From: an uncultured Clostridia bacterium
Lineage (GTDB): Bacteria > Bacillota > Clostridia > Saccharofermentanales > Saccharofermentanaceae
DNA length: 64,000 nt
Direction: 5' to 3'
Assembly (NCBI GenBank): GCA_946537885.1
Contig: CAMNGC010000002.1
Coordinates: 1 to 64,000 of the forward strand
Both the position numbers and the translations under genes were made by a program. Under the pieces are notes generated by a model, which saw only the letters and a program-made list of their open reading frames with translations, was not told the DNA's origin and searched no databases. Positions 36,280-45,745 of this stretch are shown here, piece by piece (within the stretch, counting starts at the first letter, position 1; each line of letters starts with the position of its first letter).

Positions 36280-37188
36280 TCATTCGATCAAAGAATTAAC
36301 AAAATCTATGGGGTCAAAATCAACCAGGTCTTCTACGCTCTCGCCGAGTCCAGCAAGTATGATCGGAAGCTTGGAATTATAAGCGACTGCGATAGCTACT
36401 CCGCCCTTTGCACTTCCGTCAAGCTTAGTAATGCCGATATAATCAAGTTCAGCAACCTCAGCAAAGCTTTGAGCCTGCAGAACTGCATTCTGACCGGTTG
36501 TTGCATCGATTATCAGAAGTGAGTGAATATTAGCATCAGGAGCTTCACGATTAATGACACGATTGATCTTGGCAAGCTCATCCATAAGGTTCTTTTTATT
36601 ATGAAGTCTTCCTGCAGTATCGACTATAAGCAGATCAGCCTTACGGGCTTTAGCTGCCTGAACAGCATCATATACTACAGCAGCGGGATCTGCACCCTCA
36701 GGATGAGCTATAACTGCAGTAGATGTTCTCTCTCCCCAGCTCTTAAGCTGTTCAACTGCTGCAGCTCTGAAGGTATCAGCAGCAGCCATTATAACCTTCT
36801 TTCCGGCTTTCTTATATCTGGCTGCAAGCTTGCCTGCAGTCGTAGTCTTACCGGTACCGTTAACTCCAACCATAAGAAGAATGTTGAGCTTACCTTCTTC
36901 AAGTTCAAACGAAGTCTTATCACCGAGGATCTCAAGCATCCTTTTACGAACGACATCCATTACAGCTTCTCTGCTGTCGTTACCGGTCTTTCTGATACTG
37001 GCCTTAACGGTATCGATAATATCTGATGACGCCGGCAATCCACAGTCTGCGCGCACCAAAGTTTCCTCAAACTCGTCAAGCATATCATCATCGAAATGTC
37101 CTGTTCCGGCAGCAATCTTCGTAAAGCTCTCGCTGAAGAAATTTCTGGTCTTTGTTAGTCCCTTCTTAAATATCCCTAAAACTCCCAT
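36280..37188 (-). CDS. ftsY: Signal recognition particle receptor FtsY
   Basis: A 302-residue GTPase that docks SRP-bound ribosomes at the membrane. It has a short N-terminal basic segment, the N domain, then the G domain with GVNGTGKTT (108-116), DTFRAAAVEQL, DTAGR (190-194) and TKLDGSAKGG. The long acidic A domain of E. coli FtsY is missing, as is usual in Firmicutes. It lies 16 bases after smc on the same strand. Confidence 0.96.
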   Translation of the reverse strand: MGVLGIFKKGLTKTRNFFSESFTKIAAGTGHFDDDMLDEFEETLVRADCGLPASSDIIDTVKASIRKTGNDSREAVMDVVRKRMLEILGDKTSFELEEGKLNILLMVGVNGTGKTTTAGKLAARYKKAGKKVIMAAADTFRAAAVEQLKSWGERTSTAVIAHPEGADPAAVVYDAVQAAKARKADLLIVDTAGRLHNKKNLMDELAKINRVINREAPDANIHSLLIIDATTGQNAVLQAQSFAEVAELDYIGITKLDGSAKGGVAIAVAYNSKLPIILAGLGESVEDLVDFDPIDFVNSLIE

Positions 37189-37204
37189 ATACTCTCCTTA
37201 TCAG

Positions 37205-40200
37205 TTAAGCATTGTCTCCAAGCCTCATAGACAAGATCTTGGAAATACCTCTCTCCTGCATCGTAACACCATACATCCTGTCACAGGCCTCCATAGTACC
37301 TTTTCGATGCGTAACAATAATGAACTGCGTCTTTGCAGTATATCTTCTTACAAAATCAGTAAATCTTGTGACATTGACATCATCAAGCGCCGCCTCAACC
37401 TCATCGAGTACAACAAATGGCGAAGGTCGCAGTTGTTGTATAGCGAAAAGGAGCGCAATAGCTGTCAGACATCGCTCACCACCTGACAAAAGCGTCAGAT
37501 TCTGAAGCTTCTTTCCCGGAGGCTGCGCCTTAATCTCTATAGCGCAGTTAAGAACATCCTCTTCGTCTCCCAAAAGAATCTCTGCCGTACCACCGTTAAA
37601 AAGATCTGTAAAAACTGTCTTAAAGTTCTCATTGATGATATCGAAATGCTCGATAAACTGTTGCTTCATTTCTGTAATAAGGTCGCTTATTACTTTCTCG
37701 AGATTAGCTTTGGCAGCAGCAATATCATTACGCTGAGAAGTCATGAACTCGAATCTCTCAGAGATTTCCTTATATTCATCAACAGAATTAAGGTTAACAG
37801 GGCCTAACGATTTTATCTCAGACTTCAACTTCGAGATGTCCCTGGAAGCAGCCGCCTGATCTGTTATCTCGGGATATACGCCCTTCACATTATCATAAGT
37901 GGTCTCATAGTCTTCCCAGAGACGGTTCTTGCTGAAGTCAATATCATTGATGTAGCGCTCATATCTTGAAACAAGATTATTGAGTTTATTACGAAGGGTA
38001 TTGATCTCATCATTAATATCAGTGATCTTTGTAACAAAACCGGAAAGCTCTTTGTCAATCTCACTCTTGTTCTGATTAAGCTCGCTAATCTCGTCCTGCA
38101 GAGTGCGACCCTTGACATTCATCTCGGCAATCTTTCTTGTAGATTCTTCGATCTGTTTGCTGCACTCATCCGATTGATCGATAAACTCCTTGCGCTCGGA
38201 AGCAACGCTTACGGCAGATGATCTACGCTTTTCCATCTCTGACTTAATGAGCTCTGCCATTTGAAGCTGACCGTTACGCTCGGCAATGATCCTCTCAGCC
38301 GATGTTTTTGCCTCTGTTATATCTTCTCTCAGCTTTTCAAGCTTTTCGCCAAAATCCTTGGATTCATTATCATTCTTAACGATAGATTCCCTGAAATCGG
38401 CAAGAGCCGTCTCTGTTTCATCGGCTATAAGCTTAAGTTCTTCAAGATCGTCAACGACGCGTAATCTGTCTGAAGAGATTGCGGTTATCTGCTTTTCCGA
38501 AGCCTCAAGAGCTGCCTTACTCTCCTCGATCTTATTAGCAAGATTACGGTATTCTCCTTCTGCCTTAACTCTTTCAAGTGAAAAGTACTTCAACTGTTCT
38601 TCAAGTTGCGCTTTTTCTCGGGAAATATCGCCGATCTCCTCATCAAGTTGCTGTCGCTCAGCCTCTGTTACGGAAAGAGCCTTCTCAAGGTCGGAAATAG
38701 TCCTCTCAAGCTCCTCGATCTCTCTTGCTCTTCCGAGAATACCGCCTGCATTCTGCCTTACGGAACCACCTGTAAGAGATCCGCCGGGGTTTATACAGTC
38801 ACCCTCTAACGAAATAACCTTAACAGAGTGATTAAGTGTAGATGCAATGGACCTGGCACTTTCCATATCTTCACAGATAATGATCTTGCCCAAGAGATTT
38901 GAGACAATATCAGCTATCTTGCGATCATAATCAACAAGGTCTGAAGCTATACCTATATAACCTTTCTTTCCGCGCGCCTTTGATTCCGATGAACTATCAA
39001 GTTCACGGGGTCTGATATTCTCGATGGGCAGGAAGGTAACGCGTCCCAACCTGTTCTCCTTCAGTTCTCTGATCAGATCAGCTGCATCAGACTCCGTCTC
39101 GGTTACAACATTGTGGATACTGCTTCCAAGAGCGATCTCGATCGCAGTCTCATATTCTTTCTTGGTGCTTAGCAGGTCACCGACAACACCGATTATGCCT
39201 TTCTTAAGCTTGGGGATACTATCAACATGATTCATCAATCGTCTGACAGACTCCTGATAACCTTCCTTACGCTTCTCGAGTTCGGCCAGAGTCTTATGGC
39301 GAGCTTTCTGGGAGAGATAGTTACGGTTATCAGTCTCATAGTTGCTGAGAAGTTTGCTTTCTTTCTTCTTAAGTTGGAGGAGCTTTTCATCACGCGCAGC
39401 AATATCAGATGTAACATCACCCTCCTGTTGCATCATGCTTCTCCATAGCTCGTCAGCTTCAGAAAGCTTAGAAGACATCTCCTCTATCAATTTCTTGCTG
39501 ATCTCATTATTAGAGGATAATTCCCTGATTTTCTCATCGAAAGAAGCTATCTGATTCTCAGAAGAATTAATGCGATCTCTTGTATCTATTAATTCGTTAG
39601 TCTTGGAATCAATATTTTTACGTATATCATCCTGACTTCTCTCGCTTTTACGGAATTCATCAAGAAGCTCATCACGTTCAGAGGCCAGCTTATCTGCCTT
39701 ACGTGTAAATTCATCAGCCTGAGACAGGAGCTCGTCACTTTTTCCCAGGCGTTCATTGTAATCTTTCAGAAGCTTTTCCGCTTCGGCATTATATTCTGCC
39801 TCATCATTTACAGACTTCTCGATCTTTTCGCGAAGCTGATTAAGTCTCTCCTCACTGATCCTCTTATCTGAAGTCAAATCGTGTATTTCTTCAGTAATAT
39901 CGGATAACTCCTGCCTCTTATCTTCTATCTTCTCTTCGAGTTCATCCGCTCTGGATGTAAGTTCGGAATTACTGTTTCTTAAGGCAATATAACGATCTTC
40001 CTGAGTCTTGATCTCCTCTTCAAGTTTTTCTTTTACAGAGGCTGAATCTCCCATGGCTTCGTTAGCGACATCAATTTTCCTAACCATAAGAGCAATATCC
40101 TTCGCCTTAAGCTCCTCATATGCCTTATGATACTTCACGGCTTTCTCGGACTGCTCCTTTAAGGGACCGATCCTTTCAGATATCTCACTTAATATGTCAT

Positions 40201-40774
40201 CTATACGGATAAGATTTTGCTCTGTGGAATTTAGCTTACGTTCAGCTTCATCCTTACGGACTTTATATTTGACGATCCCGGAAGCTTCCTCGATTATTCT
40301 TCTTCGATCTTCTGATTTTGTCGAGAGAACTTCGTCAACACGGCCTTGACCTACGATAGAATAACCATCCTTGCCCATTCCGGTATCAAGAAACATGCCG
40401 ACAATGTCTTTAAGACGGCAATTAACATGATTTATCTGATATTCACTCTCACCGGAACGATAAAGTCTTCTGGTGATCTGTATCTCAGAATAGTCTGAAT
40501 CAACGAATCTGTCACTGTTGTCGAGCGTAAGTGATACTTCCGCATAATTCATCGCCTTACGTGACTGGGTACCATTAAAGATAACATCCTCCATCTTACC
40601 GCCACGCAGAGATTTTACGCTCTGTTCACCAAGAACCCAACGAATAGCATCGGTAACATTAGATTTACCGCTTCCATTAGGTCCTACAACTGCGGTCATC
40701 CCCTGATCAAATTCGATCAGAGTATATTCAGGGAAGGACTTAAAGCCCTGTACTTCAAGCTTTTTAAGATACAT
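37205..40774 (-). CDS. smc: Chromosome segregation protein SMC
   Basis: A 1189-residue condensin ATPase. Walker A GPNGSGKSN (31-39) and the C-terminal LSGGER with VVLDEVEAALDD form the head; two long coiled coils run between it and a hinge at about residues 515-640. With ScpA and ScpB, not in this window, it organises the chromosome. The rnc gene is upstream and ftsY downstream, the conserved Firmicute order. Confidence 0.97.
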   Translation of the reverse strand: MYLKKLEVQGFKSFPEYTLIEFDQGMTAVVGPNGSGKSNVTDAIRWVLGEQSVKSLRGGKMEDVIFNGTQSRKAMNYAEVSLTLDNSDRFVDSDYSEIQITRRLYRSGESEYQINHVNCRLKDIVGMFLDTGMGKDGYSIVGQGRVDEVLSTKSEDRRRIIEEASGIVKYKVRKDEAERKLNSTEQNLIRIDDILSEISERIGPLKEQSEKAVKYHKAYEELKAKDIALMVRKIDVANEAMGDSASVKEKLEEEIKTQEDRYIALRNSNSELTSRADELEEKIEDKRQELSDITEEIHDLTSDKRISEERLNQLREKIEKSVNDEAEYNAEAEKLLKDYNERLGKSDELLSQADEFTRKADKLASERDELLDEFRKSERSQDDIRKNIDSKTNELIDTRDRINSSENQIASFDEKIRELSSNNEISKKLIEEMSSKLSEADELWRSMMQQEGDVTSDIAARDEKLLQLKKKESKLLSNYETDNRNYLSQKARHKTLAELEKRKEGYQESVRRLMNHVDSIPKLKKGIIGVVGDLLSTKKEYETAIEIALGSSIHNVVTETESDAADLIRELKENRLGRVTFLPIENIRPRELDSSSESKARGKKGYIGIASDLVDYDRKIADIVSNLLGKIIICEDMESARSIASTLNHSVKVISLEGDCINPGGSLTGGSVRQNAGGILGRAREIEELERTISDLEKALSVTEAERQQLDEEIGDISREKAQLEEQLKYFSLERVKAEGEYRNLANKIEESKAALEASEKQITAISSDRLRVVDDLEELKLIADETETALADFRESIVKNDNESKDFGEKLEKLREDITEAKTSAERIIAERNGQLQMAELIKSEMEKRRSSAVSVASERKEFIDQSDECSKQIEESTRKIAEMNVKGRTLQDEISELNQNKSEIDKELSGFVTKITDINDEINTLRNKLNNLVSRYERYINDIDFSKNRLWEDYETTYDNVKGVYPEITDQAAASRDISKLKSEIKSLGPVNLNSVDEYKEISERFEFMTSQRNDIAAAKANLEKVISDLITEMKQQFIEHFDIINENFKTVFTDLFNGGTAEILLGDEEDVLNCAIEIKAQPPGKKLQNLTLLSGGERCLTAIALLFAIQQLRPSPFVVLDEVEAALDDVNVTRFTDFVRRYTAKTQFIIVTHRKGTMEACDRMYGVTMQERGISKILSMRLGDNA

Positions 40775-40834
40775 TAATCCGTTTACTTTCTCAAAATTCT
40801 ATTAATTATACCACAAAGACAGACTGATTATGTC

Positions 40835-41542
40835 CTATTCATCTGCAAAGATACGTTGATATTCTTTAATGGCAAGCTCAGCGCAACTCTGCTCGGCATT
40901 CTTCTTGCTGTTGCCTTCAGCTTGGGCCAGAAAATGCTCATCAGCGTATACTGCGACCGTAAACCTTCTCATATGCGATGGTCCACTCTCATCTACTACT
41001 TCAAAACGGATCTTATGTTGATGTCCCTTAATCTGAGCAATCTCAAGAAGTCTGCTTTTATAGTCAGAAAAAAGCTTACCTGCAACGGCCATCTCAATAA
41101 TATCCTCCAGATTCTTTAAGGCAACACCTCTTGCAACCTCAAAACCTCCGTCAAAATAAACAGCAGCAATAAGAGCTTCAAAAGCATCTGCCAAAGTGGA
41201 ATCTTTATCACGTCCGCCACATGAGTCCTCACCTTTACCCATAAGAAGATTCTCTCCAATACGAAGTCTTCTGGCAACAATGGCAAAAGAACGCTCACAA
41301 ACACAAATGCTCCTCATCTTCGAGAGATAACCTTCATCAGCATGAGGTTTTAAATCATATAGTTTATGGCCTACTACAACATCCAGTACAGCATCACCTA
41401 TATATTCCAAACGCTGGTTGGAATTATAGTGATATCCGTTATTTTCGAATACATAGGTGGTATGAGTGAATGCAGTCTTCAGTAGGCGTTTGTCACGAAA
41501 TGTATACCCGAACCTCTGTTCAAACTCTTCATAATGATCCAT
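40835..41542 (-). CDS. rnc: Ribonuclease III
   Basis: A 235-residue double-strand-specific endoribonuclease. The signature QRLEYIGDAVLD (43-54) and the second metal site DAFEALIAAVYF (D119, E122) are intact; a dsRNA-binding domain (about 155-232) ends the protein. It processes rRNA precursors and, in other bacteria, the pnp leader. ATG 41542 is chosen because AAAGGTGAAGC precedes it and the upstream 15 codons overlap the acpP terminator region. Confidence 0.95.
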   Translation of the reverse strand: MDHYEEFEQRFGYTFRDKRLLKTAFTHTTYVFENNGYHYNSNQRLEYIGDAVLDVVVGHKLYDLKPHADEGYLSKMRSICVCERSFAIVARRLRIGENLLMGKGEDSCGGRDKDSTLADAFEALIAAVYFDGGFEVARGVALKNLEDIIEMAVAGKLFSDYKSRLLEIAQIKGHQHKIRFEVVDESGPSHMRRFTVAVYADEHFLAQAEGNSKKNAEQSCAELAIKEYQRIFADE

Positions 41543-41550
41543 AGCTTCAC

Positions 41551-41593
41551 CTTTATAAAAAGAAAAGCTGAATGAGCAATAACTCATTCAGCT
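41551..41593 (-). terminator. Terminator or attenuator between acpP and rnc
   Basis: Perfect 11-bp minus-strand stem AGCTGAATGAG / CTCATTCAGCT, then TTTCTTTTT. The T-run ends a few bases before the rnc ribosome site, so rnc expression may depend on read-through. Confidence 0.85.
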
Positions 41594-41616
41594 GTAAATC
41601 GCCTGAAAACTATCAA

Positions 41617-41859
41617 TTACTCAGCGAGTCCCTTGATGTAATCAACAGCATCACCAACAGTGCCAACCTTCTCAGCAACCTCATCAGGGATAGAGATGTC
41701 AAACTCCTGCTCCATAGCCATTACAAGCTCAACCATGTCAAGTGAATCAGCATTGAGATCATCGATAAAAGAAGACTCAAGTGTGATAGAGCTCTCCTCT
41801 ACTCCAAGCTGATCAACGATCATGGACTTAATGCTGTTAAAAATCTCTTCGTTTGTCAT
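41617..41859 (-). CDS. acpP: Acyl carrier protein
   Basis: An 80-residue carrier of fatty-acyl intermediates. Phosphopantetheine attaches at S39 in [16 protein letters not shown] 41859 is chosen because GGAGG lies 8-10 bases upstream, inside the alternative upstream start. It precedes rnc with a terminator in between. The plsX and fabD genes that often accompany it in Firmicutes are not here. Confidence 0.96.
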   Translation of the reverse strand: MTNEEIFNSIKSMIVDQLGVEESSITLESSFIDDLNADSLDMVELVMAMEQEFDISIPDEVAEKVGTVGDAVDYIKGLAE

Positions 41860-41967
41860 TTTATTTACCTCCATAAAGATTGTCTTTGCAATCTACAAAT
41901 CCTTTTTAATGTAACTTACTTGAATTGTCAATAGAAAAAAGAAAAAAGTTTTATAATCAAAGTATTT

Positions 41968-42603
41968 TTAATCTGATTCCTTCAGGTAGTTTAGATTCTT
42001 AAGCAGATAATCCATTCCGGATATAACGGTCATAATGACACATATATAAATCAATATGTCCCCGATGATCAGAATGGCATTGCTGTCACCTGCTACCATT
42101 AATGCATATCCGTCATAACCGTAGCTTGAAATCTTGTGAAGCAGGGGTTCAAACATAAGATATGTGATCGCGATCATCTGTGTTGTAGTCTTGATCTTAC
42201 CGATCATCTTTGCAGCCATGACAACGCCTTCTTTGGAGGCAATGAGTCTGATCCCGGTTACCATAAACTCACGCAGTACGATAATGGCAAGAAGCCAGGG
42301 AGATACTCTGCCTAAGCTGACTAAAGCGATCAAAACGGAAATAACAAGCATCTTATCGGCAAGAGAATCCAGGAACTTTCCAAGATTAGTGATAAGGTTA
42401 TACTTACGAGCTATCTTACCGTCAAACAGATCAGTAAGAGACGCAATAATAAATAAAACAGCTGCTATGGTCATACCCTTACTGTCTATAAAGTCATTCC
42501 ATTTAGACGGTTCATGACCATAGATGGATATCGGTAGCATAAATAGCATTACAAATGGGATCATTATAATCCTAAGCAAAGATAGTTTATTCGGCAGATT
42601 CAT
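41968..42603 (-). CDS. pgsA: CDP-diacylglycerol-glycerol-3-phosphate 3-phosphatidyltransferase
   Basis: A 211-residue membrane enzyme for phosphatidylglycerol phosphate. The CDP-alcohol phosphotransferase motif DGKIARKYNLITNLGKFLDS plus the last D of LAD is intact, and it begins with MNLPNKLSLLRI, typical of PgsA. Four or more helices are predicted. The start overlaps the rimO stop by four bases. Confidence 0.95.
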   Translation of the reverse strand: MNLPNKLSLLRIIMIPFVMLFMLPISIYGHEPSKWNDFIDSKGMTIAAVLFIIASLTDLFDGKIARKYNLITNLGKFLDSLADKMLVISVLIALVSLGRVSPWLLAIIVLREFMVTGIRLIASKEGVVMAAKMIGKIKTTTQMIAITYLMFEPLLHKISSYGYDGYALMVAGDSNAILIIGDILIYICVIMTVISGMDYLLKNLNYLKESD

Positions 42604-43955
42604 ACTGTCACTCCTGTTAATTCATAATCGGAACTGTCCACGATCTTAACTTTATAAGTCTGACCAATAGTAAGCTCCGTCTTGTTTGAAGCCACATATA
42701 TAAGAGGATCAATCTCCGGAGCCTCTCCGTAACTTCGTCCAACGTAGAATATACCATCTTCAGATACAGAATCAATAGTTACATCTACAATAGAATTCAA
42801 CCTTGATGCGTTGGATTCGGCAGATATGGCGCGTTGTAACTCATAGATCTCATCATATCTTCTTTGCTTAGTCTGATCATCGATCTGGTCTTCCATAGCA
42901 TATGCCGGAGTACCTTCTTCCGGTGAGAATATAAAACAGCCAAGTCTGTCAAAGTGCCATTTCTTAAGGTTTTGCTTAAGGTGAAGGAATTCTTCTTCAG
43001 TCTCTCCGGGAAAACCTACCATGACAGTTGTGCGGACGATCAGATCGGGGATCCTGGATCTAAGCTTCTCCAGTCTCTCGGTGATAAGCTCGGCTGTATC
43101 CTTACGATACATCGCCTTAAGAATCCTGTTATCTCCATGTTGAATCGGAATATCAAGATAGTGCGCTATCTTCTTGCTTTGAGCTATTGTATCTATAAGC
43201 TCATCACTGATGCCGTCCATATAGCCATACATTACACGGATCCTGTCCACACCGTCTATTTCTTCAAGATGTCTTAAGAGCTCGGAAAGTTTCCTTTGTT
43301 TATAAAGATCCAAGCCATAATTGGTAGTATCCTGAGCAGCAAGGATCAGTTCATGAAAGCCCCTTGATGCAAGATCTCTTGCTTCTGCTAAAATCTCTTC
43401 CATCGGTCTTGAAACAAACTTGCCGCGGATCAAAGGAATGGCACAAAAAGAACACCTGTGCATACATCCCTCACCTATCTTAAGCCAAGCATAAACATCA
43501 GTCGATACCGCTCGCGAAGACATAAGATGTTCCATTCCGCCTATATTTGATATGTATTTATTCTTAAATTCTTTCTTTGAATGGTCTTCAAACAAAGAAT
43601 CCAAAGCCTCACAAATGTCTTTATAATGAGCAGTTCCCATTACTATATCAACTTCAGGCATTGATTCGAGAATGTCGTCAGAATACCTCTGAGGGAGGCA
43701 TCCGGTAACAATGATCTTTCTTGTCCGCTCCTTATCATCGCAATCTGCCGCTGAGAGAATAGCATTAATTGCTTCGGTCTTGGCTGATTCTATAAAACCG
43801 CATGTATTGATGATAGCAACGTCTGATTTTGATACATCGTTAACCAATGTATATCCGTGATCCTTGACCATCTGCAGCATACATTCTGCATCTACAAGAT
43901 TCTTCGAGCAACCGAGTGCCACCATAGCAACCTTTATTTCTGACCTGTTATCCAC
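42600..43955 (-). CDS. rimO: Ribosomal protein S12 methylthiotransferase RimO
   Basis: A 451-residue radical SAM enzyme that methylthiolates an aspartate of S12. VALGCSKNLVDAECML distinguishes RimO from MiaB; the Fe-S cluster is in CSFCAIPLIRG, and a TRAM domain ends the protein. It follows recX by 43 bases and overlaps pgsA. Confidence 0.95.
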   Translation of the reverse strand: MDNRSEIKVAMVALGCSKNLVDAECMLQMVKDHGYTLVNDVSKSDVAIINTCGFIESAKTEAINAILSAADCDDKERTRKIIVTGCLPQRYSDDILESMPEVDIVMGTAHYKDICEALDSLFEDHSKKEFKNKYISNIGGMEHLMSSRAVSTDVYAWLKIGEGCMHRCSFCAIPLIRGKFVSRPMEEILAEARDLASRGFHELILAAQDTTNYGLDLYKQRKLSELLRHLEEIDGVDRIRVMYGYMDGISDELIDTIAQSKKIAHYLDIPIQHGDNRILKAMYRKDTAELITERLEKLRSRIPDLIVRTTVMVGFPGETEEEFLHLKQNLKKWHFDRLGCFIFSPEEGTPAYAMEDQIDDQTKQRRYDEIYELQRAISAESNASRLNSIVDVTIDSVSEDGIFYVGRSYGEAPEIDPLIYVASNKTELTIGQTYKVKIVDSSDYELTGVTV

Positions 43956-43998
43956 TTATGAGACCTCCGCTATTAGCATGCAGGCTATTATATCAGAA

Positions 43999-44469
43999 TT
44001 AATGATCTTCAAGCCACATCTTAAATGCTGCAGAGGCCGATTCAGCGCCATAACCTCTCCTTGAGGCAACAGACATAAACTCTTTGATCAATGAGTAAGG
44101 ATCATCACAATCAGGTAATTCGGGATAATAAGCATCGAAAAGCTTTTTACAAGTGGCCCTGTCATCGTCCAGTTCTTCTAACAGGATACTGATCTTATCG
44201 GAAGCTACTCCGGCAGAGGCTAACCTCTGAGCCATCAGATTTCTACTCTCTTGTTTTCTGCCTACTCGTTCACGAATGATCTTACGGCCTGCCCGGATAT
44301 CATCGATATATTCCCGTTCGATCAACTCATCTACTGCACTCCTGCACACAGAAGAGTCATAACCCTTCTGCTGCAGGTATGCATAGATCTTGCCTGAAGA
44401 ACTGTAGCCTATACCGATATGTCTGATAGCAATTGTTACAGCTTCAGAAATTCTATTAGCATCTGCCAT
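43999..44469 (-). CDS. recX: RecA regulator RecX
   Basis: A 156-residue helical protein of three-helix repeats that modulates RecA filaments. Segments AIRHIGIGYSSSGKIYAYLQ and DELIEREYIDD, then RLASAGVASDKIS, fit the RecX repeat. It lies two bases after recA, the usual arrangement, and is probably SOS-induced with it. Confidence 0.88.
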   Translation of the reverse strand: MADANRISEAVTIAIRHIGIGYSSSGKIYAYLQQKGYDSSVCRSAVDELIEREYIDDIRAGRKIIRERVGRKQESRNLMAQRLASAGVASDKISILLEELDDDRATCKKLFDAYYPELPDCDDPYSLIKEFMSVASRRGYGAESASAAFKMWLEDH

Positions 44470-44471
44470 AT

Positions 44472-45602
44472 TTACATATCGATACCGAGGATATCATCAT
44501 CAGAATCATCAATAAGCTCTGTATCATCATTGATATTCTCAGAAGTGTCATCTGTAGGATCAGCAGGCTTATAGGAATCTCTGATAAGAGCCTCGATCTC
44601 ATCTCTGATATCAGGATTCTCTATAAGATAAATTCTTGCATTATCCTTGCCCTGACCGATCTTCTGACCCTTATAGGCAAACCACGAGCCACTCTTCTCG
44701 ATAATATTATTCTCTACAGCAAGGTCAATGATACAACTCTCCTTGGATATTCCCTTGCCATAAAGGATATCAAACTCTGCCTCCTTAAAAGGCGGAGCAA
44801 CCTTGTTCTTAACTACCTTAACGCGAGTGTGACTGCCGATCACTTCTGTGCCATTCCTGAGCGTCTCAGTCTTCCTGACATCGAGTCTTACGGAAGAATA
44901 GAACTTAAGAGCGCGGCCACCGGTAGTTGTCTCAGGATTACCGAACATGATACCGATCTTCTCGCGGAGCTGATTAATAAAAATACATATCGTCCCCGAC
45001 TTGGAGATAATACCGGTAAGTTTACGCAGAGCCTGACTCATGAGTCTTGCCTGCTGACCTACATGTGAATCCCCCATCTCTCCTTCGATCTCTGCCTTGG
45101 GAACAAGTGCTGCAACAGAGTCAATAACAATTACATCAATGCAACCGCTTCTGACAAGTGTCTCAGTGATCTCAAGAGCCTGTTCACCTGTATCTGGCTG
45201 TGAAAGCAGCAGATTATCAACATCAACGCCGATAGCTGCAGCATATACGGCATCAAGCGCATGCTCGGCATCGATAAAAGCGCATGTGCCGCCCTGCTTC
45301 TGTGCCTCTGCAACACAATGAAGAGCTACAGTTGTCTTACCCGATGATTCCGGACCATAAATCTCAATGATCCTTCCCCTGGGAAGACCACCGACTCCGA
45401 GAGCGATATCAAGCGTCAAAGCGCCTGTAGGGATCGTCTCGATCTCTGCAATACTCTTATCACCCATACGCATTACAGCGCCCTGACCGAACTGCTTCTC
45501 GATCTGAGCCATAGCAGCCTCAAGTGCCTTCTTTCTCTCTTCCTGATTCGCAGCAGGAACAGACTGAACATTAGACTTAGCGGAATTCTTACTCTTTGCC
45601 AT
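44472..45602 (-). CDS. recA: Recombinase RecA
   Basis: A 376-residue strand-exchange ATPase. Walker A is GPESSGKTT (83-91), followed by [10 protein letters not shown] and the DNA-binding loops near [19 protein letters not shown] and [10 protein letters not shown]. The C-terminal tail is strongly acidic. An SOS box lies 18 bases before the ATG. It triggers LexA cleavage. Here it is separated from the pncC (cinA-like) gene by murJ. Confidence 0.98.
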   Translation of the reverse strand: MAKSKNSAKSNVQSVPAANQEERKKALEAAMAQIEKQFGQGAVMRMGDKSIAEIETIPTGALTLDIALGVGGLPRGRIIEIYGPESSGKTTVALHCVAEAQKQGGTCAFIDAEHALDAVYAAAIGVDVDNLLLSQPDTGEQALEITETLVRSGCIDVIVIDSVAALVPKAEIEGEMGDSHVGQQARLMSQALRKLTGIISKSGTICIFINQLREKIGIMFGNPETTTGGRALKFYSSVRLDVRKTETLRNGTEVIGSHTRVKVVKNKVAPPFKEAEFDILYGKGISKESCIIDLAVENNIIEKSGSWFAYKGQKIGQGKDNARIYLIENPDIRDEIEALIRDSYKPADPTDDTSENINDDTELIDDSDDDILGIDM

Positions 45603-45619
45603 ATTTACCTCCGTTGAAT

Positions 45620-45631
45620 GAACATTTGTTC
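45620..45631. promoter_or_regulatory. LexA (SOS) box of recA
   Basis: GAACATTTGTTC is a perfect GAAC-N4-GTTC dyad, lying between the -10 and the ribosome site. A second half-match (GCGAACAAATT) occurs near 45686. Confidence 0.9.
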
Positions 45632-45648
45632 TTGAACTTTATGTATTG

Positions 45649-45677
45649 ATTGTATTTGTTATTGAAACTAATGTCAA
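45649..45677 (-). promoter_or_regulatory. recA: recA promoter
   Basis: Minus-strand -35 TTGACA (45672-45677), 17-base spacer, -10 TACAAT (45649-45654); a near-consensus promoter repressed from the box downstream. Confidence 0.88.
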
Positions 45678-45745
45678 TAAAATTAGCGAACAAATTATCT
45701 GAAAATTAAACACACAGTCCCATTCTGTACTTTTATTTGTACTCA

